Shown here in pieces: positions 12,815 to 24,400 of a stretch of DNA of 64,000 bases. The stretch's first letter is position 1, and the number at the start of each line of letters is the position of its first letter. Below the pieces are notes generated by a model. It had not been told where the DNA came from. It worked only from the letters and a program-made list of their open reading frames with translations, and did not search any database. Source of the stretch: Astropecten irregularis (lineage: Eukaryota; Echinodermata; Asteroidea; Paxillosida; Astropectinidae); the NCBI GenBank assembly GCA_963971285.1, contig OZ020245.1, positions 25,248,983 to 25,312,982 on the forward strand. The letters run 5' to 3'. The position numbers and the translations under genes are program-made.

Positions 12815-12949
12815 ACAGTTGTGAAGGAGCAAGGAGCCATTTTACTAAAGGCGCTGATAGCAATCGGAATACTTGTCATTTTGTTGGTAGAGAAATATCT
12901 TGACAGCAAGAACCAGGACACTGATTTAATGGAAGTTGGTGGTGAATAG
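12815..12949 (+). other. Unidentified short frame with one hydrophobic segment
   Basis: A stop-bounded plus-strand frame reads KEQGAILLKALIAIGILV, then ILLVEKYLDSKNQD, and ends in DLMEVGGE and a TAG. The hydrophobic stretch of about 18 residues would span a membrane. No upstream start or good splice acceptor is present. It could be a terminal exon, a pseudogene relic or chance; I do not recognise the family. Confidence 0.2.
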
Positions 12950-13070
12950 TTGTAGCAACAGTTTGCCTTACAGCATTGTGTCAGCTCATGTGCGCTAAAT
13001 AGTGCTTTCCAGTCATTTTCCACTGTCCCTGTGCCATTTATGATTACTGAAACCCTTTGAGAGAGATTTT

Positions 13071-13168
13071 GGGGTTCCTGAGGTTTAGTACACTCATGAG
13101 GTTTAGTACTAGACTCTATTGGGCCATGGGTACCAGCTAACCTGAGTGTACTAAACCTCAGGAACCCC
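13071..13168. repeat. Foldback hairpin with 26-bp arms
   Basis: GGGGTTCCTGAGGTTTAGTA at 13071 is repeated as its complement ending at 13168. Arms are about 26 bp around a loop of about 45 bp that contains a second partial copy of the arm (GAGGTTTAGTA). Confidence 0.7.
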
Positions 13169-16100
13169 GAGATTTTTGGGTTTGCCTGGCTTCAAATGTC
13201 ATGATAAGGCAGTCTTAACGTTCTAATCTACATTGGACACTAGACAGTACATTGATGTCATACACACCACGTACAGGTGTATCCATTCTGGTTGGTAAGC
13301 AGTTTGCAGGGGTACTAGTTTGTTATCAAAAACATGTATCTCTGAAGTGATTTCACAATGCGCATAAAGCATTTTTACAACATCAGTTGAATTAATTAAA
13401 ATAAAATGTATGCACACATGTTTTATGTCAAGTTCATCAAAAATATAAATGTGTACATCACATGTACATGTACATTACATTATCTCATAATGAGCATGTG
13501 GATAGCAGGCCTGGGGCTTGGCTGTTGAATGGGTACATGTACATAACTTGTACATATGTAAGACTAAATGTGTGTATGTGTAAGGGCACATCAATCAGAA
13601 TTATGTAGTGCCTGTTCACCGTAGAGCTCTACATGAATACACCTTGCTACACGAACACATAATAATTATGGAAACATTGCAAGGAGGCGTCTTGAGCGAG
13701 ACAAGGGCAATGGCCACCACAGACTGTAAAATTCAAATGATATACACCATGTACTGTCCACACGTTCAGGCATGTTCACTACTGCACTATACGTATGTAC
13801 TTTACCGGTATACATGTACGTATAATGTACTGTACTAAGTACTACTAGGACTGAGGGATAGAAATCATACATTTACATTAAAAATTTAAACAGAATGAAT
13901 GTCAATTAAAATAATGCATGCACATGGCATTCACCATACAACGTGTACATATCTGGTTTGAAAATTGAATGATGATCATTTATTCATTCTAGAAAATAAT
14001 TTCACTAAATCAAAAAGCATACTGCATGCCATAATTCACACTCTTGATCAGTTTTGAGATTAACCAATCTTAGTGGGCTTGGCTTGGCACATTAGGGCCC
14101 TTGATCCCATTCAAAGCACCAGTCACATACAAATGTACATGTATACATGATGTAAACCTGAATGTTTGAGACTAGTATACATACACTGTACATGACATAT
14201 AATGCACTATGTAGAGGCACAGATTGTTCATTTGAAAAAGAAAATGTGTAACAATTTCTCGTCATTTGGGTACAAATCTTGTGCTATTAAAGAAGGACCT
14301 ACCCTACCAAAACAACTCTTTTGATGGATTCTGCCCACAGATTTGCCAACATTATAAAAATTAAAAACCAATAACATTTAGAATCTCTTATCAGTAAACA
14401 TAATTAACATATTCCATGTTTAGGCCTATTGACCTTGCTTCAACAGCTATGTTTCTATGAAAAAGGGGACTTTTGCAAAATTACACTTACATGTAGATTG
14501 TACATTAAATCAGGCCATTTTTACATTTTATCCAAACATCACTTTCCCAAATAACCAGAAAACATTTAACAAAATTTGAAAGAAATATTTGTGCAAATTC
14601 AAATTATAAGTTACAGTTTGCATAAAACGCAGAATGCTGTTCGTTTCAGTGCTGACACTGCTGACAAAAACCACAAATAAAGGCCTTCCATTTTGAAATT
14701 TACGTCACTACATGTAGGCCTGTAAACATCAAACTGGTGGGGGACAATTCGACTTGAAAATTGAATACTTAAGTATACAAAGTACTGAGCATTCAAGCAT
14801 TGATAATTGATAATAAGCGGTTCATTAGCGTGATCTTAAAGTGAAAACAGTATTACTATTATAAATGAGTAATAACGCATAGAAGTAAACCTCACAGTGT
14901 GATTTTTACGTGTACCAATTTTGTGTTCAACATCCACCTGACTCAGCAACAGGCTATTCTGCATTTTCAAAGAACTTGACAGAAAATAGGAGTGGCCCGC
15001 ACAATGAAATCATGACACAGATTTCTGAGGACCCCTTTAATGAAAATTAGGCCAGAGCAAAATTTAACCATCGCAGTTAAGTGTCAAGAGACCTGGACCC
15101 AGTGAGTCATCCTTCATCGGTTTGATACATGACCTTGGTATTGCACATATATTATACAGTATGTATACATGTATGTATGTCATATTATAATACATTGTGC
15201 TGAGTAGATGCACAGATGTGCTTTAAAATACATTTGTTATGTGTACAATGTACACATGTACAACATGTACATATAGTATCATGTGTGTTGGTACATGTAC
15301 ATGTTCAATACATGTAAATGCTAAATTAAATGTATGCTGATTCTATCATTGTTTACTGTATGTGTGCTTAGTGGTGATTCATTTATCATGTTTAAATCAT
15401 GTTTATTCTCACTTTTATTATGTACAGTATGTAGTGTATGTACAGTCAGTGTCAGTAACAACTGGTACATTACTCATTGTACTGTACATACATAGATGAG
15501 ACCATTTCAACTGATTAGGCCTATGTTATCTCTGTAAGATGTATAATGTAGGCCAACCAAGAAAAGGGGAATTTATTTCTCACACATTTCATAAACAAAA
15601 ACAAACATTATATCAAAACTGGATAAAAGCAACAGGTAGAACATTACTGTATATGTACAGTATACTGTACATTACAAGTATCCATTAGAATCACACAATT
15701 TGGGTCAAGCAATCAGGTTGCACAATCAACATGCACATTATAAACACATGTACCTTTGTTTGTAGCAATAACTTTCAATAATAAAAGGCTAAATAAGTTC
15801 ATCATGTAGGTTTATTTCTGTTCACCATCTGTATCACTAGTAAAAAAAGGGAATTGAAACTTACAATTTTAAGCTTGAAAATAAATACTCTGCTATGCAA
15901 CTGGTAGTAGTCCCCAGTAATCCCTATATCAACAAATGCATGTAACTGTTCACCTCTACATGTACATGCCCTCAATAATCTCCAATGCAATTATTATAAT
16001 CTACTGAATTGTTACCACATTGTCAAGCCTAGTGCATTAATCAGATTAAACAGCATTAGGTTACTTAGAGATGGCCAGTTGTCCACAAATTTCATTCTCT

Positions 16101-17051
16101 TACCCCCCCCCCCCCCCAGAAGACACTTGACTAAAGCCTCAAGATTGTTGCTTAGCACAAAATGTCTTGCTCAATAAAACAATCCACCATTTTAAATTCC
16201 ATTTGATATTTATGGTCAACGAACAAAAGCTTTTAAAGAGCAATCACATGTGATTGACTATATAGCACACAAGCCTGTGAAATAAATGGAGGCCACGGAG
16301 GCCATGGCCTTCGTTGCCCTGGTTCTTGGCCTTGGTGCCCCCTTCAATTTTGTCCATAGACATTATGATTTTCCAATGGAAGTGCCCCTTGCAATGGAAA
16401 ATTGGCCTTGCCCTCACCAAACCAATTTCCAGCCCTGAGCAAATGGAATTTTTTTAGTTATGTGTAATCCTGTTTTATTAAGTCTATGCCAAGCTTAAGC
16501 TGCCCTACGCTGTGCCTAGTTGCCTACGCTTGGACACAAAGTGGGGTACATGAGAGATCGATGCAAAATCAAACATTGCAATATACATTACACAACTCTG
16601 CATACCACCGGTGGTGTGAATGGGGTATTTAAAGGTATCACCTCAGCAAGCAGAGTAGCAGACCACAACAAACAATAGGCAAAACACAATTAATATAACA
16701 AGATTCCAAAATGGTAAAATCAATGCCCTGTACAAAGGTTGTCTTGATAACAATGTATCAAGACCTTTACAGTCAAAGGCTGAGACTGAAACTACATGCT
16801 ATCCAGACTGAAACAGAAACCAAATCCGTTGCCAGTAAAAACTGGTCAGGAGACTGGTTTGAAATTAACGAAATGCTAATAAATTCCCAATAGACTCAAA
16901 CTGTATGTGTCTGTCATTACATACACAGTATGATCATACTAAGCTGCTAACTAGAGTATCACATGCATCACGCATACCGTACATGAATGTGTACATGGAG
17001 GTCAAATTTTGTTGAATTTTGCTAGCCCAGAAACTCAGAATCTAGGCACGT
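13169..17051. other. Gene-free stretch
   Basis: I see no gene here. It holds scattered TGTACA clusters (for example 15240-15310 and 15420-15490), a C run near 16105-16118, and a degraded relative of the 4565-4806 MITE around 16130-16490. Confidence 0.6.
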
Positions 17052-17215
17052 AATAGCGCTCCGCACTTGCGCTTAAAATAGCACCGGACCTCAGACAAAC
17101 GTTGCAACCATGCACATGTGCGTGGGTGTGCGCGTGCGCATGTACACTACGTATGTGAGTTAATGTTTGTCTGACATCCGGGGATTTTGTGACGTCATAA
17201 GTACGGAGCGCTATT
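17052..17215. repeat. Foldback repeat with CRE site
   Basis: AATAGCGCTCCG (17052-17063) and CGGAGCGCTATT (17204-17215) are inverted copies. Inside, CCGGACCTCAGACAAAC pairs with GTTTGTCTGACATCCGG. A perfect TGACGTCA octamer lies at 17190-17197. Confidence 0.65.
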
Positions 17216-18085
17216 GTCTGCTTCTGATTCTACGCTGATTCTACGCTTATGGTAAACAGTCATGAAATTGCGCCCTTCTCAAAGGACTACTGGAGCATTC
17301 AAAGGTACACTTGTACATGTACACCATCCCCATGACCGTGGCACTGATGACCATGGGCACAAAGGCTGATGACTTAGGGACTGAAGAAACTGACTTGTTG
17401 CTTTCCTGAAGTTCCTGCTTTAATGATTTGTTATGTGTACAAGTATGATACATTGTCTGTGCGACAATCACCTACAGTACTTATAGACCTTTTTCACTGT
17501 GCATCCATCCCCATTCGAAGCAGTGTAATGAAATCGAGGCTTGGATTCGAAATAGTCTGGTACCCGTTTTCTTTTGTGAATTTGTGTTATATTTTCCGAC
17601 GGGTATACAAGGAAGGCAACAAAAATGGATGTGCCGTAAAAAAGGCGTATACAAACCACAGAAAGTCAAAGTTGACAATGAATGAGTTGTTGACATTTGT
17701 CAGGAAACACATGTAGGTCGGCCATAAACAATGAACATCACATAGGGATATACATGTACATGATGTGCAATTGTGTGTACACACGTACTAAGAACCTTGC
17801 TTTGGCTTTGGTGCTGTTTGCAAATCTCCCAGAGTAAGAGTTGTATGTCAAATGTAAAATTAAATCTTTGAAATTGATTTTAACATACCGGTAGTTAAAC
17901 AAACAAGAAGATACCAACTTCTTTGTCTGTTATCTGGTTATGCCTATTTTACAAATAGAACCTGCACTTATAGTGTACACCATACAAACTATTTTGTATT
18001 GATGTAGCATACAAAAATGTGGAATAAATTCAAACACAATGGGTCTTGGCGTCTTAAGGTTATCAGGCGTACAGAGCTGCCTAGA

Positions 18086-18176
18086 CCCGTAAACAAAATA
18101 GGGCCTAGATACATCGCTACATCCAGGATCTGAGAGTAGCGATGTACGGACATGTACCTTGGCCCTGTTTACGGGT
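18086..18176. repeat. Short foldback repeat
   Basis: ACCCGTAAACAAAATAGGGCC is inverted as GGCCCTGTTTACGGGT. An inner pair is ACATCGCTAC and GTAGCGATGT. Confidence 0.65.
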
Positions 18177-18591
18177 TTAAGCACTGCCCTACCCAGTATA
18201 GTACTGTACTGGAGTACTGACTAAGTAATGCTAGGCCCATAATTCCATAAACTTGTTCAGTAATGACGATTGTAATCAACGTTAGTACCTAAATTCCATG
18301 TAAGAACAGTGAGTCACTGTGTGTGACAGTTCTAGTGCATAATACAGGACACAAGATCAATTCTAAACCTGAACGTTCAACTAGAAAATACACACAACAC
18401 ACAACTCTGGACAAACTGTACAAACATGCATGCATGGCCAAGTATAAAGTGATGGCACGCTGACACACGGCACAGGTATCATTATTTATATTTCAATATT
18501 TGACAACAAAACAAAATCAGACATCTTGGAGCTGGAAGCAGGAACATTCTGAAGCGTTCTGGTTTGTATACCTTGCATTTAAAATACTCAC

Positions 18592-18756
18592 TCTTTTCCT
18601 GACCATGTCGTACACTTTCTCTTTGATGATTGTGGATCGACTGTCCGCGACTTCATCTGATATGGAGAACGTCTCCCGCACAAAACCAATCTGGATGGAG
18701 AAACACGACACAGAGCTCCCCGCGTTCGACGTCTTGCTCATGACTTCGTCGCCCAT
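18592..18756 (-). CDS. PRKD-like: First coding exon of a protein kinase D-like gene
   Basis: A minus-strand frame starts at ATG 18756 and encodes 55 residues: MGDEVMSKTSNAGSSVS, then CFSIQIGFVRETFSISDEVA and ends in KEKVYDMVRKR. It stops at a good donor AGA|GTGAGT, phase 0. The CFSIQIGFVRE core resembles the start of the ubiquitin-like dimerisation domain of protein kinase D (SFHLQIGLTRE in vertebrates). PKDs are diacylglycerol-responsive Ser/Thr kinases acting at Golgi and plasma membrane. Only this exon is seen; C1, PH and kinase exons would lie to the left of base 1 or are missed. The match rests on one short domain edge, so the family call is moderate while exon status is stronger. Confidence 0.55.
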
Positions 18757-19046
18757 TTTTGTCGCATTGGTCTCTCCTACAAATCAGAACCAACTCGTGT
18801 CGGGGTAATCATGAAGCTTGTTCTCTACGTGAAGAGTTTCTCACTCTTGTGTGTTTTTAACAGGGCTTCATGCTGATGCACTGGGCACAAATTTACAAAG
18901 GTGACAGCGAACATCCCCCTACTGCCCTGCTGCACGACTTGGCTGCCATTGCTATGCGTGTATAATGCATTACATTGCTTGCACTGTGCATTGCATGCAA
19001 CTCGCAGTGCAAGTGCAGGGGCGAAAGAAAATAGAAATGGCGCAGT

Positions 19047-19058
19047 GGTCACGTGACC
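19047..19058. promoter_or_regulatory. Palindromic E-box upstream of the PKD-like start
   Basis: GGTCACGTGACC is a perfect 12-bp palindrome about 290 bp upstream of the PKD-like ATG. It contains the CACGTG E-box in the GTCACGTGAC context bound by USF/TFE-type bHLH-zip factors. Promoter function is inferred from position. Confidence 0.4.
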
Positions 19059-19832
19059 AACCAGATGAACCAATTAATATAATTTTTTTTCCCAGCATAT
19101 AAAAACTGATGCGGTTCAATAATCACTTCTTTTTTTTAACTCCAAGGGTTTATTAATTTCCACGATGTTCTTTACAAAATCGTAAGAATAATACTACAGG
19201 ATGATTGTCAGTTTCTGTTTGATGGAAGTAAATAATAATGGTGTTTCCTTCCTTGTTTTCCACAAAGAAAACATTGAAGAAAGACATCACTGTCGCATGA
19301 TGACGAACGCCCCGGCATTTTTTTTCTGGCATGATTAGTATTTTTTGTTATCAGTCAAGCTAGGTTCGTTTTGGTGATAAAATGCAATAAAAATTTAAAA
19401 TGAGGTAGTAAGTTAGAAAAAAAAAAGCTATAGGAACATAGCCATGCACAATGCCCACCTCAGTTACCCGTCCCGTAAACTGTCAAATAATGACGGCGCA
19501 CTGCCGTCTCTTAGCTCGATCGATATCAGCTTATCAAACTTTACAAACAAAAACATGAAACCAAAGTCAACCAAACCAAACCAACTTCGAAAATAACTTG
19601 AACCAAACCAAATTCAACCAAACCAAACTCGCCCGAACCTCACCCCCAAAATGATGGCAATAATAATTATGTCTTACCCAGTCATAGACACAATACTTTT
19701 GCTTCGGCCTAATTAATTACAAGTCAATCATAATTATACCAGGCGATCCTCCGGTGTAACTCGATCTTATATATACTGTACACGTTAATTTTCCCGGCCT
19801 AGTTGATTTGTGGGAGAACAGTTTTCTTTGAA

Positions 19833-19851
19833 CCCCCCCCCCCCCCCCCCC
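19833..19851. repeat. Poly(C) tract
   Basis: A run of 19 C residues in the intergenic region between the PKD-like gene and PPP1R36. Confidence 0.9.
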
Positions 19852-19939
19852 TAAGACAAAATCCTAGCTGGCTGCGCCGGTGTATTGAGTAATGTGAACA
19901 CAATCATACACTTTACACGCGCAAAACAATAACTTATGG

Positions 19940-20180
19940 GGCTGGTAGAAACAGTACCGTTAAAATAATTATTTCCGCCTATGAAAATGCTGTATATCAA
20001 GAAATTAGTAAAAGCAACATCCGAAAATATTTTTGATCTATATAAAAGATAAAAAGAATGACGGTCAGTGAAAAGATTAAAGATGGGCGTTTTCACTGTT
20101 TTCTCAAAAAGTCGGAACAACATTCTAAAAAAATTTTTTTGATTCATGGAATCTGCATTTCTTTGACAAAAACCAAAGTG
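19940..20180 (-). mobile_element. MITE of the ACCAAAGTATGATACTACC family, copy 1
   Basis: It shares ACCGTTAAAAT, AAATTAGTAAAA.CAAC, CCGAAAAT.TTTTTGATCT and TTTTCTCAAAAAGT with the copies at 23528, 24359, 44215, 54470, 58961 and 60835. Ends are degraded here. Confidence 0.55.
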
Positions 20181-20189
20181 TGCTCTCAT

Positions 20190-21498
20190 GTGACATTTAC
20201 ATGGATTTTAATTGTATACAGCGTTTTGAGTTCAACTGTAATTTGGAAGTTTAGGTGAACATCTCAGACGGCCAGCCAATTTATATGATGATTAACTCTC
20301 CAAAACAGACAGTTAGGTTGTCATTCCTGTTAAGGGGAAACCACATTAGCTGGTATTTTTGTCTTACTGTTTTTTCTCCCCGACATGCAGCTGGCATATA
20401 GCTGAAAGAAAAATATTATTTGATTGATTGACTCAAAATCACACTGACTCCAGATAAAAGTTTCGTTTGTGGAATATTGCTCCTATTAAGTTGGTGCTTT
20501 GATTCTTGAAGACGGAGCTGAGGCTGCAACTTCCTATTAATAACGTTGTAATTGAGTCACCGGGTTTGTGAAAAAAAGTTTCGGGGGCCGGGGGTCCTCT
20601 TAGGGTAATTATTCTAATTAATTCGTTTTTGCATTTGGGGGTCATTCAAATAATATTTTTTATGATTATGACAAGTTATCACAACCTAGGGCTTCAGTGC
20701 TCCCAGATGTTGTGGAGACGAGAGAAACTTTGGCAAGCTTTTAAAAATAATGTGGGGTTGCTTCACCAGGGAAAACCGCCAGCAAGTGGGCTTGGGAAAA
20801 ATGGAAATTTTGCCGGAGGGTGGTTTTTTTTTCTTGGGAATTAGCCCAAAAACTCTTCAGCTGATTATTAATTATTATTAAAAAAAATTGAAATGAATTA
20901 GTTAGATGAGGGTTCAAACTATCATTGGCAGTTTTGTTAAAAAAATTAGGGACCGTCCTGCATGAATGAGGCTTTTGAGTTGAAGTTGGGGGGAGTAGAG
21001 GCTACGGGTCGAGGATTTTTTTAGTGTGGCGCGTGCAAACCCTGCAATTATTTTACCGTTCAAATGCTTTAGCGCCCTCTTTAGAAAGCTACTGCGTCTC
21101 CTAGTGATTTCGCTGGTACACTCACTACGTACGAACGACGGTCCGTGCACCGTACACCAGTATTTCATTTTTCTTAAAACGACAAATAGGACGGAACACT
21201 TCTGCCTTTTTAGAGGATTTTTTTTCACTATTTGGGCTATATTAGTTATGCTGCTCAAGATGATATGATGGCCAAAACTGTGACAATGCCAGAAGAGGTA
21301 TTTTTTTTGTTGATGGTGTATTACGAAATTAATATTTAGCAAGAAGTTCTTGACCATACGTTTGTGCATAATTTTGTGGCATGATTAACGCATCGTAAAC
21401 AGTCGCGTTAAGAAGTTTTTTGAAGTTCGGTTTGGTATTTCAAAGATAAAATACGTAACAATAAACACCAATGTTTTGTTTGATATTTGTAGGTAATT
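20190..21498. other. Intergenic / 5' region of PPP1R36
   Basis: No gene is recognised. A minus-strand open frame at 20914-21369 lacks any family signature or splice context. A likely acceptor TTTGATATTTGTAG ends at 21492, just before the PPP1R36 ATG, so a non-coding leader exon may lie in this stretch. Confidence 0.4.
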
Positions 21499-24400
21499 AT
21501 GCCAATTTCCGGAAAATGGATTTGGAAGGAAGAATCAAATTCTTTGGAGTTTCAGCCGAGGTAAGGTCCTACATCATTTAAATTATTAAAAACTGTCCTC
21601 TGATTCCAGTAAGGTTTCGTAGTGTAGTGGTTATCACGTCTGCTTTACACGCAGAAGGTCCCCGGTTCGAACCCGGGCGGAACCACGTTTTTTTTTTTTT
21701 CTCAATGGTAATTTTTTTATATTAACAGTGCTAAATGGAAGTTTATCATTGTCATGTCATAAACAATTTGTTAAGTACTTTTCTTCATTAGTGTAACATT
21801 TAAAAAAGAAAGAAAACAGAAGATGAACTGTCCTTCAATGTTTTTATTTTTTTAATTAAAAAAAAGCATCTTTGCCTTGTATAATTATTAAAGAGGATCT
21901 TCAACACTCAACAAACCTCGCTTTATTTGTTAGAACTATAATCATTAAATTACTTGACATGAGAAAAAAAAAAAATTTTCTCACACTGAACACAGAAAGA
22001 GAGTCTTTTTGATGATTTTTCTCTCAACATGCTCAACCCGCAAGCTAACCCAAAATTGAAACTGTCTGAATTTCGTCAATGGGGGCAGCAGACATTTCAT
22101 GAAAAGGCTCCGTAATATGACGTCATGAGCTATTCATTTATTGAAAAGCTCATGACGTCATATTACGGAGCCTTTTCATGAAATGTCTGCTGCCCCCATT
22201 GACGAAATTCAGACAGTTTCAATTTTGGGTTAGCTTGCGGGTTGAGCATGTGGAGAGAAAAATCATCAAATAGACTCTCTTTCTGTGTTCAGTGTGAGAT
22301 AAATTTTTTTTTTCTCATGTCAAGTAATTTAATGATTATAGTTCTAACAAATAAAGCGAGGTTTGTTGAGTGTTGAAGATCCTCTTTAACTACATGTAGT
22401 TAATTATGTTAACTTGGTGTAATTGTTTACTGTGGTATTAATTTTCAAAGTCATTATTTCTTTGACTACTTATCATTCAGTTGTCGAACACCGATGTTGA
22501 GCAGGTGAAATTATCATTCACTCTATAGTCTTAGTGTGTTGTCTGCTTTCAGGAATTATCAATTGTCTGGCCAAATAGAAAAGAAAATCAGATAATTTTG
22601 TCTGCCTGCAGTGCATCTTTATTTAAGCTGCAAGTCAACCCTCCCCTATTTTATAAATATAATTTTGAATGTGCTTTTAAAGCAAAATCTTTGCACGATT
22701 CAGTAAATCAAAATATTTTCCAATGTTTCAGAATTAAACACAGTTAGTGAGCCAAGATTTGTAACAGGCTTTCTTTATGGAAAAGAACAAAATTGGACAT
22801 GCAATCAACTCTTTTTTACTTGGCCATATCACTTTATATCACTCACTGAATATGACACCATTGTGCTCACATCATGAAATCATATATCATGAACATTTTA
22901 TTTTCAAGATTTTTCATGGTCACCCACATACATCGTCATTCACACTCCACCCATTACCCCATTCATCAGCAATTCACTTTTATTATAACCAAATTGTGTA
23001 TGTTCTCAAGTCAAATGAGTGATGTGAATCCGAAGAAAACATATAAAGATGATTGGTGGCACCACACAGATTGCGACACTGCGTTGGTGTCAGTACATGT
23101 ATAATATTTTGCACACTGTCATTTGAATCATCTTTTATTGAAATCTTGGAAGCCGGAAGGCTTATCATTAGCGGGAAAATCTGGGGGATGTTGATCATGC
23201 CGAATATTCTTCTACATGTAAGTGCTTAGTGCGCCACGTACCGAACCTGAGTTGTAATGCATGTGGATGAAAAAACACCACTACAGTTTCTTTCTTTATC
23301 AAAAGAGCTAGGGCACCATTCAATTTGAATGATTCAAAAACTTGCATTTAAATTCCAGTACTGTAAAGAAATAGAAAAAAATTATACAGATTTATTTGTT
23401 TGGGGGGAGACAGAACTAAGTTTGCTTACACAGTGTTTAATTGATGACTAGTGTATAACTGAATGTCGATCAGCATTCTCTCCAAGTATTGACCTTATAT
23501 TAGAATGAGTCACTTTGTAACTTTAAGTAAAAGGTAATATCATGCTTTGGTTTTTGTAAAAGAAGTACAGATTCGTGGGCAAAAATATCAAGGAAGATAC
23601 AGTCACAGTCATCTGTGAAAATTTCAGTCCCATACGGTGCCCATTTTTTTTAGAAAATCGTGAAAAACGGCCACAGTATTTCTTAAGTCTTTTCTCTTTT
23701 ATTTTTTATCTTTTAAAAGATCAAAAAGATTTTCGGTCGTTGTTTTACTAATTTCTGGATAAATTTCAGGCGGAAATATTTTAACGGTAGGTTTCTACCA
23801 GCACCATCTTCATACCCTGAAAGTTATACGTAAATCTGTGAACATGTCTGTTTTGGTTTCTTACCAAAGTATGATACTACCTTTAATAATGAAAGGTCAC
23901 AGCTTTTGTTGAGTCCTGATTCAATCTGTGTCAAATTTTCTTTGTGCCTAAAATCCTTCAGGTCTGTACCCCAGTCACTCTCTTAACTTTGTTTTTGATG
24001 GCCGGGGTTTCGTAAATATTTTCAATTTTCAATTGTATTCATTTTCAGTGGTAACCTTGCAGTAGATCAGAAGGATAAGAGGGGCCACAGGAAGAAGAAT
24101 ATTACCTTCAGTGACCATCCAGGGAAGAAGGACAGGTAAGCTAGCACATTCAGAGTTACATGCAAAACAGCTTGAGGATTCACAAAGTTCTGACCTGGGG
24201 CCTGTTTGTTTAACGCACAATATCACAAATCTTGCTTATCCGTATACCATTTTAGCGTACCCTGCATAGGACGTGGATCAGCAGATCTGGGATCCTGTGC
24301 ATTGAACAAACAGGCCCCCAGTTAGTCAAGATTTTAGATTAGAAGTAGAATTTTCTTTAAAGGTAAATACTTCGGTGTTTGTCAAAGAAATGCAGATTCA

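Larger units (their letters stand above)
1..18591 (-). other. Probable large first intron or 3' flank of the protein-kinase-D-like gene; no other coding exon recognised
   Basis: I find no convincing protein-coding exon on either strand here except transposon relics. The leftward-reading exon at 18592-18756 ends in a good donor, so this stretch is probably its first intron, at least 18 kb long. It is unusually rich in the self-complementary words TGTACA and ACATGT, and it holds the mobile elements listed separately. Reading frames in this region are short and are broken by, or made of, these repeats. Confidence 0.45.

Noticed and set aside
20914-21369. 151-residue minus-strand frame upstream of PPP1R36
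   Set aside because: Low-complexity Lys/Ser/Leu composition, no family match, and no promoter or splice signals.
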